Positions 33,310 through 44,270 of a DNA stretch of 64,000 nt are shown one piece after another (within the stretch, counting starts at the first letter, position 1; the number at the start of each line of letters is the position of its first letter). Origin of the DNA: Icerya purchasi (lineage: Eukaryota > Arthropoda > Insecta > Hemiptera > Monophlebidae); NCBI GenBank assembly GCA_039619475.1, contig CM077115.1:557340826-557404825 (forward strand). The letters are read 5' to 3'. The translations under genes and the position numbers were made by a program. The notes beneath the pieces are model-generated. The model saw nothing but the letters and a program-made list of their open reading frames with translations. It was not told where the DNA came from and did not search any database.

Positions 33310-34644
33310 TCATGTAGGTGGCAGTGAAATTGTGTTATTATTGGAGTTAGAAGAATAGTGACTTGGCGGAAATAAGAGACTATTAGATTGAGAGGTAGTT
33401 AATGTATGGTTTTCGATAGATGGGCCAGGAAGAGGCTTTGTAGTATTCTCTGAGTCCTGATGAAGAACCTCTTTTATTATGGATACAGAAGTTGTTCTGC
33501 CATTAGGAAAGGATAATAGGGAATCGTATTTTGGAATAATTGGAGTGTGAAAAGCGTAATTTTTTTTAATGTTTGGTTTTCGAATGTATTGTCTTGGTGT
33601 GCTAGTAGCCGGCATTTTTGAATTCGTAACATCAGCATATGTAAAAGCACTGTTGACTGTTTTTGAGTTTATTATTTGTGCTGCTTCTGAGGTTGATACA
33701 TTTTCGGTAGCCTTGATTTTTTCAATATTTAATTTGCGGATATAATATGGGCACGATTTGTCCGTTGTCATATGATTTTCGTTGCAGTTGGGACACCGGG
33801 TATGGATAGCAGGAGCGGAAGTACAAGAAGTAGACTGGTGATCCTGATAACACAAATGACATCTCGGTTTGGAACGGCATTGAGCAGCTGTATGTCCATA
33901 TCTACAACAGTTTAGACATAGTCTCGGCGGGCGATAACTGATGTCTGCAGGAAAGCGTAATTTGTAAATACTGATGTATTTTGCTCGTGTTTTACCGATG
34001 AACTTTATTTCCACAGTTGTAGTAGGCACTAACTTATTTTTCTCGCGGCGCTGAATCCGTCTGATGCCAGCGACTTCGATGTCACTTTCAATTTCGGCCA
34101 TAATTTCTTCATCAGATGTATCACTCGGTACATGCCGAATTATTCCGTAGCTGTATAATATAGTATTCGGAGCAAAGGCCTTTAGGTCTTCTCTATTATT
34201 TATTTGCGAGATTAAATTATTGACGTCTTTTGCGTTGTTAAAAGTAGCTTTTATTTTGTTTAGTCCATTGCGTTGAAAAAAAATTAAGCCAGGAACACTG
34301 GAAAACATTTTACAAATCGAGAATGGATGTAGATTACCGATGTTCTTTTCAACAGATTGTATTATTACAACAAAGGGGCCAAGATGAATATCAGCGCGAT
34401 AACAGCAGCGTGTGTTGCTTGGCTTATCAGCTAAATTATTGTCTCGTTCAGATTGTCGTTCTACGTTAGTGGCAGTATTAATTTGAATTGTGCTTACCTC
34501 TGCTTGCTTCGATATACCTGTTATATCCGGATCCGGTGGTCTATTAGTGCCGCCCCCACCGCTCGTACATTCTATCGGCAGATGATCTCTCGCTTCACCG
34601 GGCATCACTAATTGTTTCCGGTTCGGCGGGGGGGTCCGCTGCAT
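33310..34644 (-). CDS. ORF1 (gag-like, zinc knuckle) of the I-like element
   Basis: This is an open 444-residue frame. The start MQRTPPPNRKQLVMPGEARD lies about 180 bases inside the inferred 5' end. The middle part (PFSICKMFSSVPGL, GIIRHVPSD) resembles gag/RNA-binding domains of I-type elements. The cluster CLNCCRYGHTAAQC, CHLCYQDHQSTSC, CPNCNENHMTTDKSC provides three CCHC-type knuckles around residues 240-300. The C-terminus is serine/threonine/asparagine-rich and disordered in character. Its role would be to coat element RNA. It is intact although ORF2 is broken. Confidence 0.85.
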   Translation of the reverse strand: MQRTPPPNRKQLVMPGEARDHLPIECTSGGGGTNRPPDPDITGISKQAEVSTIQINTATNVERQSERDNNLADKPSNTRCCYRADIHLGPFVVIIQSVEKNIGNLHPFSICKMFSSVPGLIFFQRNGLNKIKATFNNAKDVNNLISQINNREDLKAFAPNTILYSYGIIRHVPSDTSDEEIMAEIESDIEVAGIRRIQRREKNKLVPTTTVEIKFIGKTRAKYISIYKLRFPADISYRPPRLCLNCCRYGHTAAQCRSKPRCHLCYQDHQSTSCTSAPAIHTRCPNCNENHMTTDKSCPYYIRKLNIEKIKATENVSTSEAAQIINSKTVNSAFTYADVTNSKMPATSTPRQYIRKPNIKKNYAFHTPIIPKYDSLLSFPNGRTTSVSIIKEVLHQDSENTTKPLPGPSIENHTLTTSQSNSLLFPPSHYSSNSNNNTISLPPT

Positions 34645-34822
34645 ACTGATAGTGACGCGCGGAGTTACAGAGTAAAACGATATTGATAACGTTAGAGATA
34701 AATTAAACTCGTAAGTTTACCAGAAGAAGCCGAAATAAAATTCGAACGCAATATTACACAACTTCTTATAACAATGAAACAGATTTCTTCGGTGTAGCCT
34801 CATATAACTGTCGGTTCTTTTT

Positions 34823-34925
34823 CTATCCATTTTTTTTACTGTCTAGATTTCTGCCGCATATAGTATGATGGAAAATACAAGTGCCTAAACAATTCTGGTT
34901 TTCCCTTTTTTTCTAACGGAGTTGT
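34823..34925 (-). pseudogene. Second RTE-like fragment, part before the nested I-like element
   Basis: The minus strand from about 34925 reads KGKTRIV, stop, ALVFSIILYAAEI, stop, TVKKMD. This matches the L-V-x-S-I-x-L-Y-G-A-E-T-W-T-x-K-K-x-D segment of RTE-like thumb domains with two nonsense changes. It continues in frame at 29106. Confidence 0.65.
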
Positions 34926-35129
34926 CCGTATATTAACAATTCATCATCATCATTATCTCCTCAACCATTCGGTTGGTGGGCAACCTATTCGTACACTTTT
35001 TTAACTGTACCGATATAGGTTTTGTACCAAGCAATTATTATACGCAACGCAGGTGTACACACGCAAGAAATTAAATAAGTTTTTTTTTCCCTCCTTCTCA
35101 CCTTTTTTATGTGTGCTGTGTGTAATTAT
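34926..35129. other. Unassigned spacer
   Basis: No feature recognised. The CCTCAACCATTCGGTTGGTG-like stretch at about 34960 resembles one at about 50865 (CCTCAATCTTCCGATTGGTG), so it may belong to a dispersed repeat. Confidence 0.3.
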
Positions 35130-35591
35130 TAAGGTCATGGCAACTTATATATATGCTGGGTCAAACCACTCGATCTAACGAAGGCTATAACTCTTGTGAC
35201 GTTAGTTGTAGCATTTGCCAGACAGTCCCGTATGTTACTCGGTAGGCCATGTTGCGTCCGGAACGTGGCGAATTTTAGGTAAGTGCGGAGTATGTTGGAA
35301 CTGTCGGTATACCAGCTTAGCCGCAGAAGAGGCACACAGTCGAAGGCGAAGATTTACACTAATTATGTGCCTGTGAGAGACAGTGATGTGACCGATTCGC
35401 AGCCGGTTAAAAATCAAAATCGTGCCGGGATATTCCCTCCGGTGGCTACCATAGTTCAGTTGTGAGCTTAATGTTTTTTTAAGGACGTTGTAATAGCCGC
35501 CCATTCGGTTTTCCATTGGTTCTTGTAGTTCCTTAAAAAAATATGAATTATCGAGGATGGTAGGTCCGCGTTCTCTGACTGTATTCTTCAT
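35130..35591 (-). pseudogene. C-terminal fragment of an I/R1-type LINE
   Basis: The minus strand carries FNRLRIGHITVSHRHI, matching the conserved R-L-R-I-G-H-T-x-x-T-H-x-(H/Y) segment after the RNase H domain of I-type elements. It is followed in the same open frame by a Cys-containing stretch (LCASSAAKLVYRQFQHTPHL) and then decayed sequence to about 35130. No catalytic domain is included. Confidence 0.65.
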
Positions 35592-37259
35592 AAATTAAAA
35601 GAATTTGTAGAAAATAACGGAATAATAAATGATAACCAGTATGGCGCATTACCAGGTAGATCATCTGAATTGGCTATTCACAATATTTTACAAACAATAA
35701 GAATATACAAAAATAAAAATTACCGTACATGCTTACTTACTCTTGATATAACAAAGGCTTTCGACAGTTTAGATTTAAATAGATTACTTGCATTATTAAA
35801 GGAACTAGGATTACATAATGGCATGTTGAACATTGTAAATCGATATTTCGAAAACCGCTACACTGTATTACAAATCGGTAATTATTCAAAAAAACAAGAA
35901 ACCGTTATGGGAGTACCGCAAGGGTCTGTTTTAGGACCGTACTTGTGGAACATAGTTTTCTCTCAAATGTATAACATTAGATTACCCAATAATGTAAACA
36001 TTTTCACTTTCGTAGATGATATTGCAATAGTAATAGCCGATAAGAATGAAAATGTATTGGAAAATAAAGTTTACCAGGTTTATACAGAAATCGCGAAATG
36101 GTTAGAACAATACAATTTAAACATTAACGAATCTCCAAGTCCAACTTATATATGTTGTTTAAGAAAAACTTAAAGGATAAAAGATTAAATTGTCTCCAAT
36201 ACGGATTAAATATTAGCATGGTTAGTCAAACCAAATACTTAGGCATAATAATAGACAATAATTTAAAATTTTATAATCATTTTCACTATATCACTAAAAA
36301 AATAAATACATTTTTAATTATATTTAACAAATTATATAATAATAATAACCGATTAAATTACAAGAAGGGACTAACCTTATATAAAAGCGTAATATTGCCT
36401 AACATACTTTATGGTAGTGTAATATATATAGACATTTTAAAAGTTAAACGATTTCAAAATATATTAAATAGTTTTCAGAGAACTATTGCAATAAAAATGA
36501 TTAAAGCTTATAGAACTACCAGCTACATGGCAAGCGCTGTCATTGCAGGTATTAAACCATTAACTTACGAAATACAGAAACATATTAACATATTTTTAAT
36601 AAAAAATAATATAAATTTAAATCATGAATTTCATAACGTACAGTATCGTCAACCTTACTTCATACACGAACAAACCTCGTTAACGCTTAAACAGTTTAAA
36701 CACTTATATATTAGATAAATATTATAATAATAAATTTCAGGCGCAGTGGGACGAATATAACGGTATAGCTAAAAAAATTTTTCCAACCATAGATGATAGA
36801 CTACATAATAAAGTTTTTACGCCAAATTTTTTTAATGTACAATTTCTTACTGGACACGGTCTATTTAAAGATTATTTACATAAACATAAAATTGCACACT
36901 CAAATAACACTGTGTAGCGACGTGTAACTCTTTACTGATAATATTAAGCATATCCTTTCCGGCTGTTAGTAATACAGATTTTAGCAATATTAGCCCTGAT
37001 CAGTTAGTAACTAAGCTATTTACAATATTCAATAGTTTTACGATAGCCGAAATAAATCACCGTAAAGTACATGTACATCTGTATTAATATTAAATTTATG
37101 TATACTAATTATTATTAACATTGTAAAACAGTCTGTCAGGGTTCCATAAACTTAAATGGAAGGGCTCAGGACAGACCTGTTATTTATATAAATTTTCTAA
37201 ATATATTTACCCTATCGTATTACGAATTGGGGATAAAAAAAAAAAAAAAAAAAAAAAAA
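35580..37259 (+). mobile_element. R1-like non-LTR retrotransposon, 5'-truncated
   Basis: This + strand fragment begins inside the reverse transcriptase (about 35580) and runs through the thumb and a C-terminal LTGHGLFKDYLHKHKI segment (about 36850-36910). It ends after a 3' UTR in a 25-base poly(A) run (37235-37259). The L-x-G-H-G-x-F-x-x-Y-L-H pattern and the preceding W-x-x-x-W-D segment are typical of R1-clade C-termini. It does not sit in 28S rDNA, the usual R1 target. It is sense to Atg16. Confidence 0.8.
35592..36950 (+). pseudogene. R1-like reverse transcriptase, one frameshift
   Basis: The first frame (to about 36173) shows NDNQYGALPGRSS, LDITKAFDSLD, VMGVPQGSVLGPYLWN and FVDDIAIVI. 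The second (36152-36718) shows TKYLGIIIDNNLKF, the thumb and LYGSVIY. Further C-terminal sequence follows to about 36915. The catalytic box is FVDD where most LINEs have (F/Y)ADD, and the two aspartates are kept. One frameshift near 36160 and the stop at about 36716-36718 break the frame. Confidence 0.8.
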
Positions 37260-38119
37260 TGCCTGTCACAGACTGCCTAAATCTCAGAGATAGAACTAGC
37301 CAAACATCGTTGTGAAGTTCCGCAGGCGCGCATCAAAGATAGAATTTTTAAAAAATACTCTTAAACGGCTAACCTTAAAAGACATCGGATTCTCGGAACC
37401 GACTAACTTGTCGCAATAACGGTTCTTCGAACATCAGTCACCACATAAACTTTTCTGCTCGCTCTCTACCCTACAAAGGCTGGAAATAGGTGTGGATTCG
37501 CGGTGGAAATATATTTGCTCGGAAGGAGGATAATGCGATAGTTCTCCGTTTGGTTTCCCTTGAGCAGGTAGATTCGTTAAGCAAAACTAGTACCCGACTG
37601 GTCCGCTCAAAATTATATTACATACAAATTTTATTTATAAACCACTACACATATTTACGAATAAGCTGGTTATATTTGAAGGTTTTATCTTAAATGTGTG
37701 TGCGTACTTACGTGAGTGTTCGGATGATCAGAATCTTGTTTGTTATATTTCAACTTAGCATATAGCATTATTTTTTTTGGGGTATAAATGAGTTGTTTTT
37801 TGTACCTCGTTAATGTAGTATTGGAAAATAATTAAATAAATTAGCCATTAGGCAAGGATAAGCTATAATCAAACCAAATCAAATCAAGTTTATTATTATT
37901 ATTATTATTATTATTATACGTATTCCGGCGCGAGCGATGGCTATTACAAACAATAAACATTTCTGGAACAAAACAATATTAGAAAACTCTACAAATTAAG
38001 CAAATAAACTTCTAAAACTGTTCGTAATCAATAAACAGAATAAAATAAATATTCACCCACACACGTACACGCGCACACATAGTGTTAATTAAAAAGTAAT
38101 TAAATATCCGGACAACTCC
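37260..38119. other. Unassigned spacer with a (TTA)n microsatellite
   Basis: No gene recognised. A trinucleotide (ATT)n run sits at about 37893-37917. The open frame at 37490-37693 (+) has no motif. Confidence 0.45.
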
Positions 38120-40810
38120 AGGTACATGTGTAACACTTATGCGCAAATATATAATAATATTAATATTAATAATATTAAAAAAAGAAAAAAGAAAAGGAAA
38201 ATGAGTAAGGTCGTATTAAATTTATTTGCATTAAATATACGTAGTTTGAGAAAGTATTTTGAAGAGTTTCTAATCTTCCTAAACGGTGCAACTAAATTCT
38301 ACGACATGATAGTTTTAACAGAAATTTGGATGATCTGTGATGATGAAAATAAACGATATTCCATTCCTTGGTTTAAGTCTGTATTTCAGTGCAGGGAAAT
38401 GAAGCGTTCTGGAGGAATTGTTGTTTTTATAAAGGAATCAATTAAATTTGTTAATGCTGACATAAAAATATCTTCTGGCAATATCATTTTTTAAATATAT
38501 CATTATGTAACAATAAATTTCTCACTGACTGCGATTTGTATAAATTTTGCGATTTTTCCAGTGAAAAATTTCTGGTTGAATTACAAAATATTTTGAATAT
38601 GTCAGCCAGGAACAGCAATAATCACGGGTGATATGAATATTAACATTCTTGACAAAATTTCTAGTGCAAATTACTCTAGCTTATACGCTTATGGATTTAT
38701 TAATGTAATAGACAGCTTATCTATTACCAAACTCAAGAAGAGTATGTTTCTTGTTTATACCATATTCTGGTAAGAGGTATTCATAATAAAAATACCAGAT
38801 GTAATGGTTAAACAAAATATCACTGATATTCCGTATTTTGATCATATGGGTTTGAGGCCGAATTTACTCTCTCTCTCTAATGGCTTATATCTTATCTCTT
38901 GAAGGTCCGCATTACTTCTTTGATAAAAAAATAATAAAAAGGATACATCTCCCGTCGCCTTAAAGTAAATCCTTCAGATGAAAACTTACGATAAATCTTT
39001 AAAACTGTCTCAAAAAAACTCCAAAAGACAGTAAGGAGAGCTAAGTTTAATTATTACAATAACATTCTAAACAAATATCAAAGCGAACGAAAAAAGTATT
39101 GGGCAATTATAAGTAAGACTGTTGGTAAAGACGCCTATAGATTAAAACAAATATAAATAAAAATTTATTATCATTGAATGGTAATGAGGACATAGTAGTA
39201 AATTACTTTAATATTTACCTTAAAGATTGCGTATGTAACATTGTGAGCAGCATTAAATTCTGTAGGAATACGACAGTTTTGAATAAAATCATTAGGACAG
39301 TTTATAAAGATTCCTTTGCGTTTACAAAATTTTCTTATAATGATGTAGGGAATGCAGCTTTGTCCATATTACCGAATAAATCATCATTTGGATTGGATAA
39401 AATTTCAGTTGAACTAGTAAAAGAAAAGGAAACTTTTTTGTACGACCGTTAACGTTTTTATTTAATGAATCTGTTTTTGCGGGAGCGTTTCCTGGAATCC
39501 TTAAATTGGGGGTTATTGTATCGGTTTATCAAAGTGGTGAAAAATCATCAGTTTCCAATTACAGGCTCGTATGCAATCTTCCCACTCTATCAAAAGTTTT
39601 TGAGAAATGTTTTAAAATAAAGGTGATGAATTATCTAGCAGTGAATAATTATTTGAGTAAAAACCAATACGGGTTTTTAATAGATCGGGGAACGGATGCT
39701 GCTCTATTTGAACATGTATCTCATATTACAGAAAACTTAAAAGGAGGTAGATACACTGCTGCCATTTACTGTGATATAAAAAAGGCATTTGATACCGTAA
39801 ATCATGAACTGTTAATTCTTAAATTGAAAAATGCAGGTTTTCGAGGGTTTATATTAAATTGGTTAAAATCTTACCTAATGGGTAGGAGATACATTACTAA
39901 AATTAACAATGTATACGGTTATGAAGTGGTCCAGAACTTCGGGGTGCCGCAAGAAAGCATTTTGGGTCCTTTCCTATTTTTGATCTATATAAATGAATTA
40001 TGCAATCTGAACGTTCCAGGTAAATTAATAATATATGCCGATGATACAGTTTTATTAATTAATTCCCGTTATCCAGATATCCTACAAAATCTTGCTCAAT
40101 CGGTAATTGATTCTGTAATTGATTGGTTAAATTGTAATATAGATTAATTTTAAATTTATCAAAGATTAAATAATATCTGTTGTATAGCTCTCATAATTAC
40201 TTGTCCAGTGAAATTGCAAGCAATCTGGCAATTGATAGAGTGTTGGATATTAAATGCTTAGGTATAAAATTTGACACTTAAGTTAAGTTGCTTTTTGTAC
40301 CCGTCATTTATCGCTGGTAAAATAAGAAAGTTAAATTTTTTATTCTATTATTTATCGCAATATTTTCCGCCCTATCATTTACGTAGAATTTACTTTGCGT
40401 TATATCAACTGGTCATTTCATATGGTATCATTTGGGGGGGGAGGTGCTAAATGTCATTTAAAACCCTTAACAATTCTACAGGAGGCAGTTCTAAAAATTA
40501 TAAATCGTGGTATGAAAAATACTTCACTTATTCCGTAATTGAAGTTATGTGACATATATATAAATTATAATTACTTATGTACGTGATTGAAAATAGGAGT
40601 AAATTTAAGATTGTTTTTAAACCTGATTCAACTAGGTCTGCTAAAGATTATTATGCACAGATTCCAAAATATTGTGAATTTCATACAAGAATTCAAATAC
40701 AGTATGCTGGAGAGCTGTTATCTATAACTCTTTATCGGTGGTTTTTCCCTCTACATAAAATCGCTCGAGGTACTGGTTTCTGTAGGGCTGAAGAAATAGC
40801 ACTTTGAAAT
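38120..40810 (+). mobile_element. CR1-like non-LTR retrotransposon, decayed ORF2
   Basis: A + strand ORF2 can be followed in pieces: the endonuclease start (38200-38494, LNIRSLRKYFEEF, VLTEIWM, RSGGIVVFI), the endonuclease centre (about 38615-38790, ITGDMNINILD), the linker (39174-39452), the reverse transcriptase (39506-40147: DIKKAFDTVNHEL, VPQESILGPFLFLIYINEL, YADDTVLL) and a C-terminal segment (40577-40807). Stops and frameshifts separate them. PQES replaces PQGS in the catalytic region. The clade call rests on the LNIRSLRK start, YADD box and absence of RNase H; L2/Daphne-type is possible. Confidence 0.75.
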
Positions 40811-40849
40811 AGATTATATTTGCCTATAGGGTCAGTGATAGAGTAAATA

Positions 40850-41641
40850 TTATTTAGGCCCAAGTCAAGCGTATCTTGGAATTTGACTCAGTCTGCCTTT
40901 GGAAGTTTCCATTTCACGATGGTCTGTTTAAAGCAGCGTGCCTGCGCATTAACACTGTTGGAAGTCTCTATACCGATATCAATAGCGATCGGATAGTGGT
41001 CACACTACCCATCGAGTGAGGAAGAACTCTCCATGAGCAATCAAGGAATATATCTTGTGAGACAAATGACAAATCCATTGGATTATTTGAGTACTGAGGG
41101 TTTCCTATTTTAGTCACGGAACCGTCATTAAGAAGACTGAGATTGGAATTGGAGGTGATATCCATTACACTGTCCAACCCTTTCTGTCGTTGCAACTACA
41201 ATCCCAGCCTCTATTCAAAGCATTAAAATCCTCGTCTAAAACGATTGGGACATCGTTCATATTTTCCAAAGCTTCAACAAACATTGTGAGGTCAATTGAG
41301 TGCTTGGATGGAGAATAATATGAAATAAATATCTCAGAAAACCTCCTAATATTAACAGAGACCACAACAGCATTAGATTTTGTATCATTATTACGGATGT
41401 AAGATTTAGATTGATTTTACGGCGAGTTAGTCAATTCTTAATTAAAATCGCAACACCACCATAACCATCTCCTCTATCTTCACGATAACAACTAAAATTA
41501 TTAATATGAAAAATTTTATCGGCAGTAAGCCATGCTTCGGACAGTAAGATAATATCTATACCATGATGAAATAAAAATAGCTCTAAATCGCACTTATTGC
41601 CGAGAATACTTTTAGCGTTCCACTATAACACTCGAAGCATG
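40850..41641 (-). pseudogene. I-like endonuclease domain, mutated active site
   Basis: The frame starts MLRVL, stop, WNAKSILGNK at 41641, where the stop replaces the usual Q of LQWN. It continues LLSEAWL (catalytic E kept) and GDGYGGVAILI, then VNIRRFSEIFISYYSPSKHS, and VLDEDFNALNRGWDC where GGDFN is expected. It ends VLPHSMGSV where GSDH is expected. Several active-site positions are altered and frames change, so it is dead. The last codons to about 40850 resemble the WKKADW linker. Confidence 0.65.
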
Positions 41642-41889
41642 ATATAAGGAAAGAAAAAAAGAGAAAAAAAGGAAGAAGAAAAAAAAACTTAATTAAATTT
41701 GTTCAAATTAATAATCTTGCTTTAATTTACACGGGGAAAAAAGAGAAAAAATAAATAAAAATAAAAGTATCTATTTATATAAAAATAGGTATATATATAT
41801 ATATATATAAAAAAAAACAACAAAAAACAAACATAGAGCTATAAATTGTTTGGATACATCCGAATTACTTTTGTGGCTATATTGCATTA

Positions 41890-43400
41890 TTTTTGTCATT
41901 TTTATTGCTACCCTTATTATTAAAATTCTGTTTTAAGTTTTTACTATTATTGTTTTTAGTCGTAATTTGGTCAGAGTCTTTTTTATTTGTATTATTCGTG
42001 TTATTTTTAAGTATAGGTGGTCCAGGTTTAGACACTTCAGTTTTCCTGAATATTGTGTTATTTGATTTGAAGGAATTATTTTGATCGATAGGTTTTTTGG
42101 AGCCTTTTCTAATTGAATTCTTGTCATCATCGGAAGAAACAAAGGATATTGCGCGTTTTAAGGAAGAGTCATGACTGTGGGTTAGTTGATTTATATCGGA
42201 AAAACCTGTTTTTCTTGTAGGTTTAGGCTTGAATGGTGTTATTTTGCCATGTTCATTATCTTGGTTGTTATGAGGAAGAGAAGGAAAATTCTCTTGTTCC
42301 GTCAGCAGTGAAAATCTGTTTCTGCTTCTGGTTACCGTATTTGAATAAAGGAATTCTTGACGGTGGTACTTCCAACGCCGCCTCCTGAAAATTAAGATTG
42401 TGTGAGGCCGTTACCTCATTGATGCGACTTTATCGTTTCCGTTCCGGACAAGAGCTGTCTGTAGCTTTATGATGACTTCCGCAAAAAATACATACTGGAG
42501 TTGGACTCGAACAGGATCCGTCTGTATGCTCGGAATCACCGCATCTGAGACATCTATTATTACCTTCACACTGTTTGGCAATATGGCTATATCTCAAACA
42601 TCTGTAGCACTGGCGTATTCGCCGAACAAACGGTTCGCATGCAAATTTTGCGTTCCATAAGTAAATGTAAGATGGCAAGGTTTGTCCTTCAAGATGTATA
42701 AGAACGGAGGAACTTGCTACATACTTGACTTCATCGTTATAGACGTCTATTTAAGCGTTTAATATTATTGATTTGAAAAGGATGACATTCTATCATTTCT
42801 AATAATTCTATATCAGTATAGTCAGTATCTACTCCTTTTGACGAGTAATATGGTGCGTTGGAATATATATGCATTATATCCGTTTGATGAAAAGATGGGG
42901 CTGGAAACGAAATTATTGGCTGTATAGCTGAAGACAAATGAATGATAACCCGATTACGGGCTACTTTTTTAATTTCGATGATATCTACGTAATATTTCCA
43001 TTACTTTTAATGCGCTAATTGAAACTCTAACTGTTTCTAAATAATGTTTTTCTACGAATATGTTGAAACTGTCATTATTATTGTAATTATTCTTAATCGG
43101 GTATAGATTGATTATTTCTCTGCTAGGCTGAACGCCAAAATTAATGTTATCAATATTAGGAACGTTATTATGTGCCGTATTTAAATTTATTATGTTCTCA
43201 TTGCTATTATCATTTTTACTGCTACTATTGCGACTAGCGTTATCATTGTAAGTACAGTTACGATCTTTATTATTATCGGCCATGCGTACATTATCATCAT
43301 TACTTAAATCAATTACCATCGGATTGTTATCAGAAGAGCAATCCGTAGAAAATACACCGTTACCATTATGTACATAATCAGTGTGTGTACTTAGACCAGT
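41890..43400 (-). pseudogene. I-like ORF1 (gag) with three zinc knuckles
   Basis: The N-terminal part (43319-42969) is asparagine/aspartate-rich. A middle part (about 42937-42740) includes CHPFQINNIKRLNRRL. The knuckle region (42678-42430) contains CYRCLRYSHIAKQC, CLRCGDSEHTDGSC and CIFCGSHHKATDSSC. A lysine/serine/asparagine-rich tail (about 42220-41890) reads SSDDDKNSIRKGSKKP. Stops or frameshifts separate the parts. This is the RNA-binding protein of the same I-like copy. Confidence 0.7.
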
Positions 43401-43445
43401 GGAAGGGGGCGGCTAATTCCAAAAAATCGAATAAATTTCGATAAG

Positions 43446-43977
43446 GAAAAAGCCTAGTTACTAGAGCGCTTGACTTCCGATATGGAGGTCATGGGTTCGA
43501 TCCCGGGCGGCGACGAACTTATTACAAGAATTAAATTAAATAAAAATGAATAATCGCTAGTAATCACGTGGTGGCAATAGCAAACCATCGCGTACAACAT
43601 CATATGCGCGCTAGGTCAGTACATAGCAGATCCACACAGGACTGCACTCTTGTATATGTCGATGTAAATCAAACGATTACTAATCAGGTCCGAATGTAGT
43701 CTTGCGTGTGTACACATTCGTACTGCATATAATAATTGCCTATACCAACGTCAGGCCCGGGCCGACAGGCTGGTTGGTTCAATCACTTGTCGCAACTACT
43801 AAAAATAGCAGACCCCGCTCCAGCGGGAAAATGCTGAAGAAAAGGAAGAAGATAAGTGAACAAACTTCACGGAACGTTACGAACGCGAAAACTAACCTGT
43901 ACGCAGATCACTTCGCGACCAACTGATTATTGACCCTATATTTATGTTCTAGTACTTTGTAAATAAATAAATAAATT
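43446..43977 (+). mobile_element. tRNA-headed SINE-like element
   Basis: 43446-43515 reads like a tRNA 5' half and T-arm: TAGTTACTAGAGCGCTTGAC resembles an A box, and GGTTCGATCCC at 43494-43504 is a perfect B box followed by CGGGCGGCGAC. A further 450 bases of non-tRNA body lead to a (TAAA)n-type tail at 43958-43976. Pol III promoter, unrelated body and A-rich simple tail are the parts of a SINE, though the unit is long. There is no acceptor-stem pairing for a functional tRNA. I found no clear target duplication. Confidence 0.55.
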
Positions 43978-44270
43978 GAAAAAAAATTGATTTATAAATA
44001 GATAAAAAAATAAATAAATAAATAAAAATGAATAAAAATGAATAAAAATGGGAAAAATTAGCTGTTCCAATACTTACTTTACTTATTGCAGTATGTGTGG
44101 ATGTGCGTGTGTGTTTAAAATACTCCCGCGACTTTTGCTATGAATGTACATATGATGGGATATTATTGTGGCTGAATGTATCTTTGAAATGTAAAATGTG
44201 CGGATTCAGTGAATGGGTGGTATATGTGACTGTGTATTCTTTTTACAGTTATTTTTAAGGTTAATTTTTT
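43978..44270. other. Unassigned spacer
   Basis: A/T simple sequence (AATAAAAATG repeats at 44020-44050), then unremarkable DNA with a short GTGTGTGTG run near 44100. Confidence 0.4.

Larger units (their letters stand above)
29110..34822 (-). mobile_element. I-like non-LTR retrotransposon with RNase H, nearly full length
   Basis: This 5.7-kb minus-strand element has an intact gag-like ORF1 (34644-33310), an ORF2 with endonuclease, reverse transcriptase, RNase H and a C-terminal Cys/His region (32896 to about 29298, several frameshifts), a 3' UTR and poly(A) (T run 29110-29123). The RNase H domain and the WNCRSLRANK start of ORF2 place it in the I/LOA/R1 group; I call it I-like. It is inserted in an RTE-like fragment. 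Other pieces of related elements lie at 15.3, 35.1, 40.8-43.4, 45.0, 50.1, 51.5 and 60.5 kb. Confidence 0.88.
40830..43420 (-). mobile_element. I-like LINE, 5' half (ORF1 plus endonuclease)
   Basis: On the minus strand ORF1 remains (about 43400-41890) are followed by the ORF2 endonuclease (41641 to about 40880) and the first linker codons (about 40830). The reverse transcriptase, RNase H and poly(A) are absent, so this copy lost its 3' half, unlike the usual 5' truncation. A later deletion or recombination with the adjacent + strand CR1-like element is likely. Confidence 0.7.

Noticed and set aside
43446..43515. Possible functional tRNA gene
   Set aside because: The B box is perfect, but there is no acceptor-stem pairing, the anticodon arm is irregular, and a long unrelated body with an A-rich tail follows. 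A SINE head fits better.
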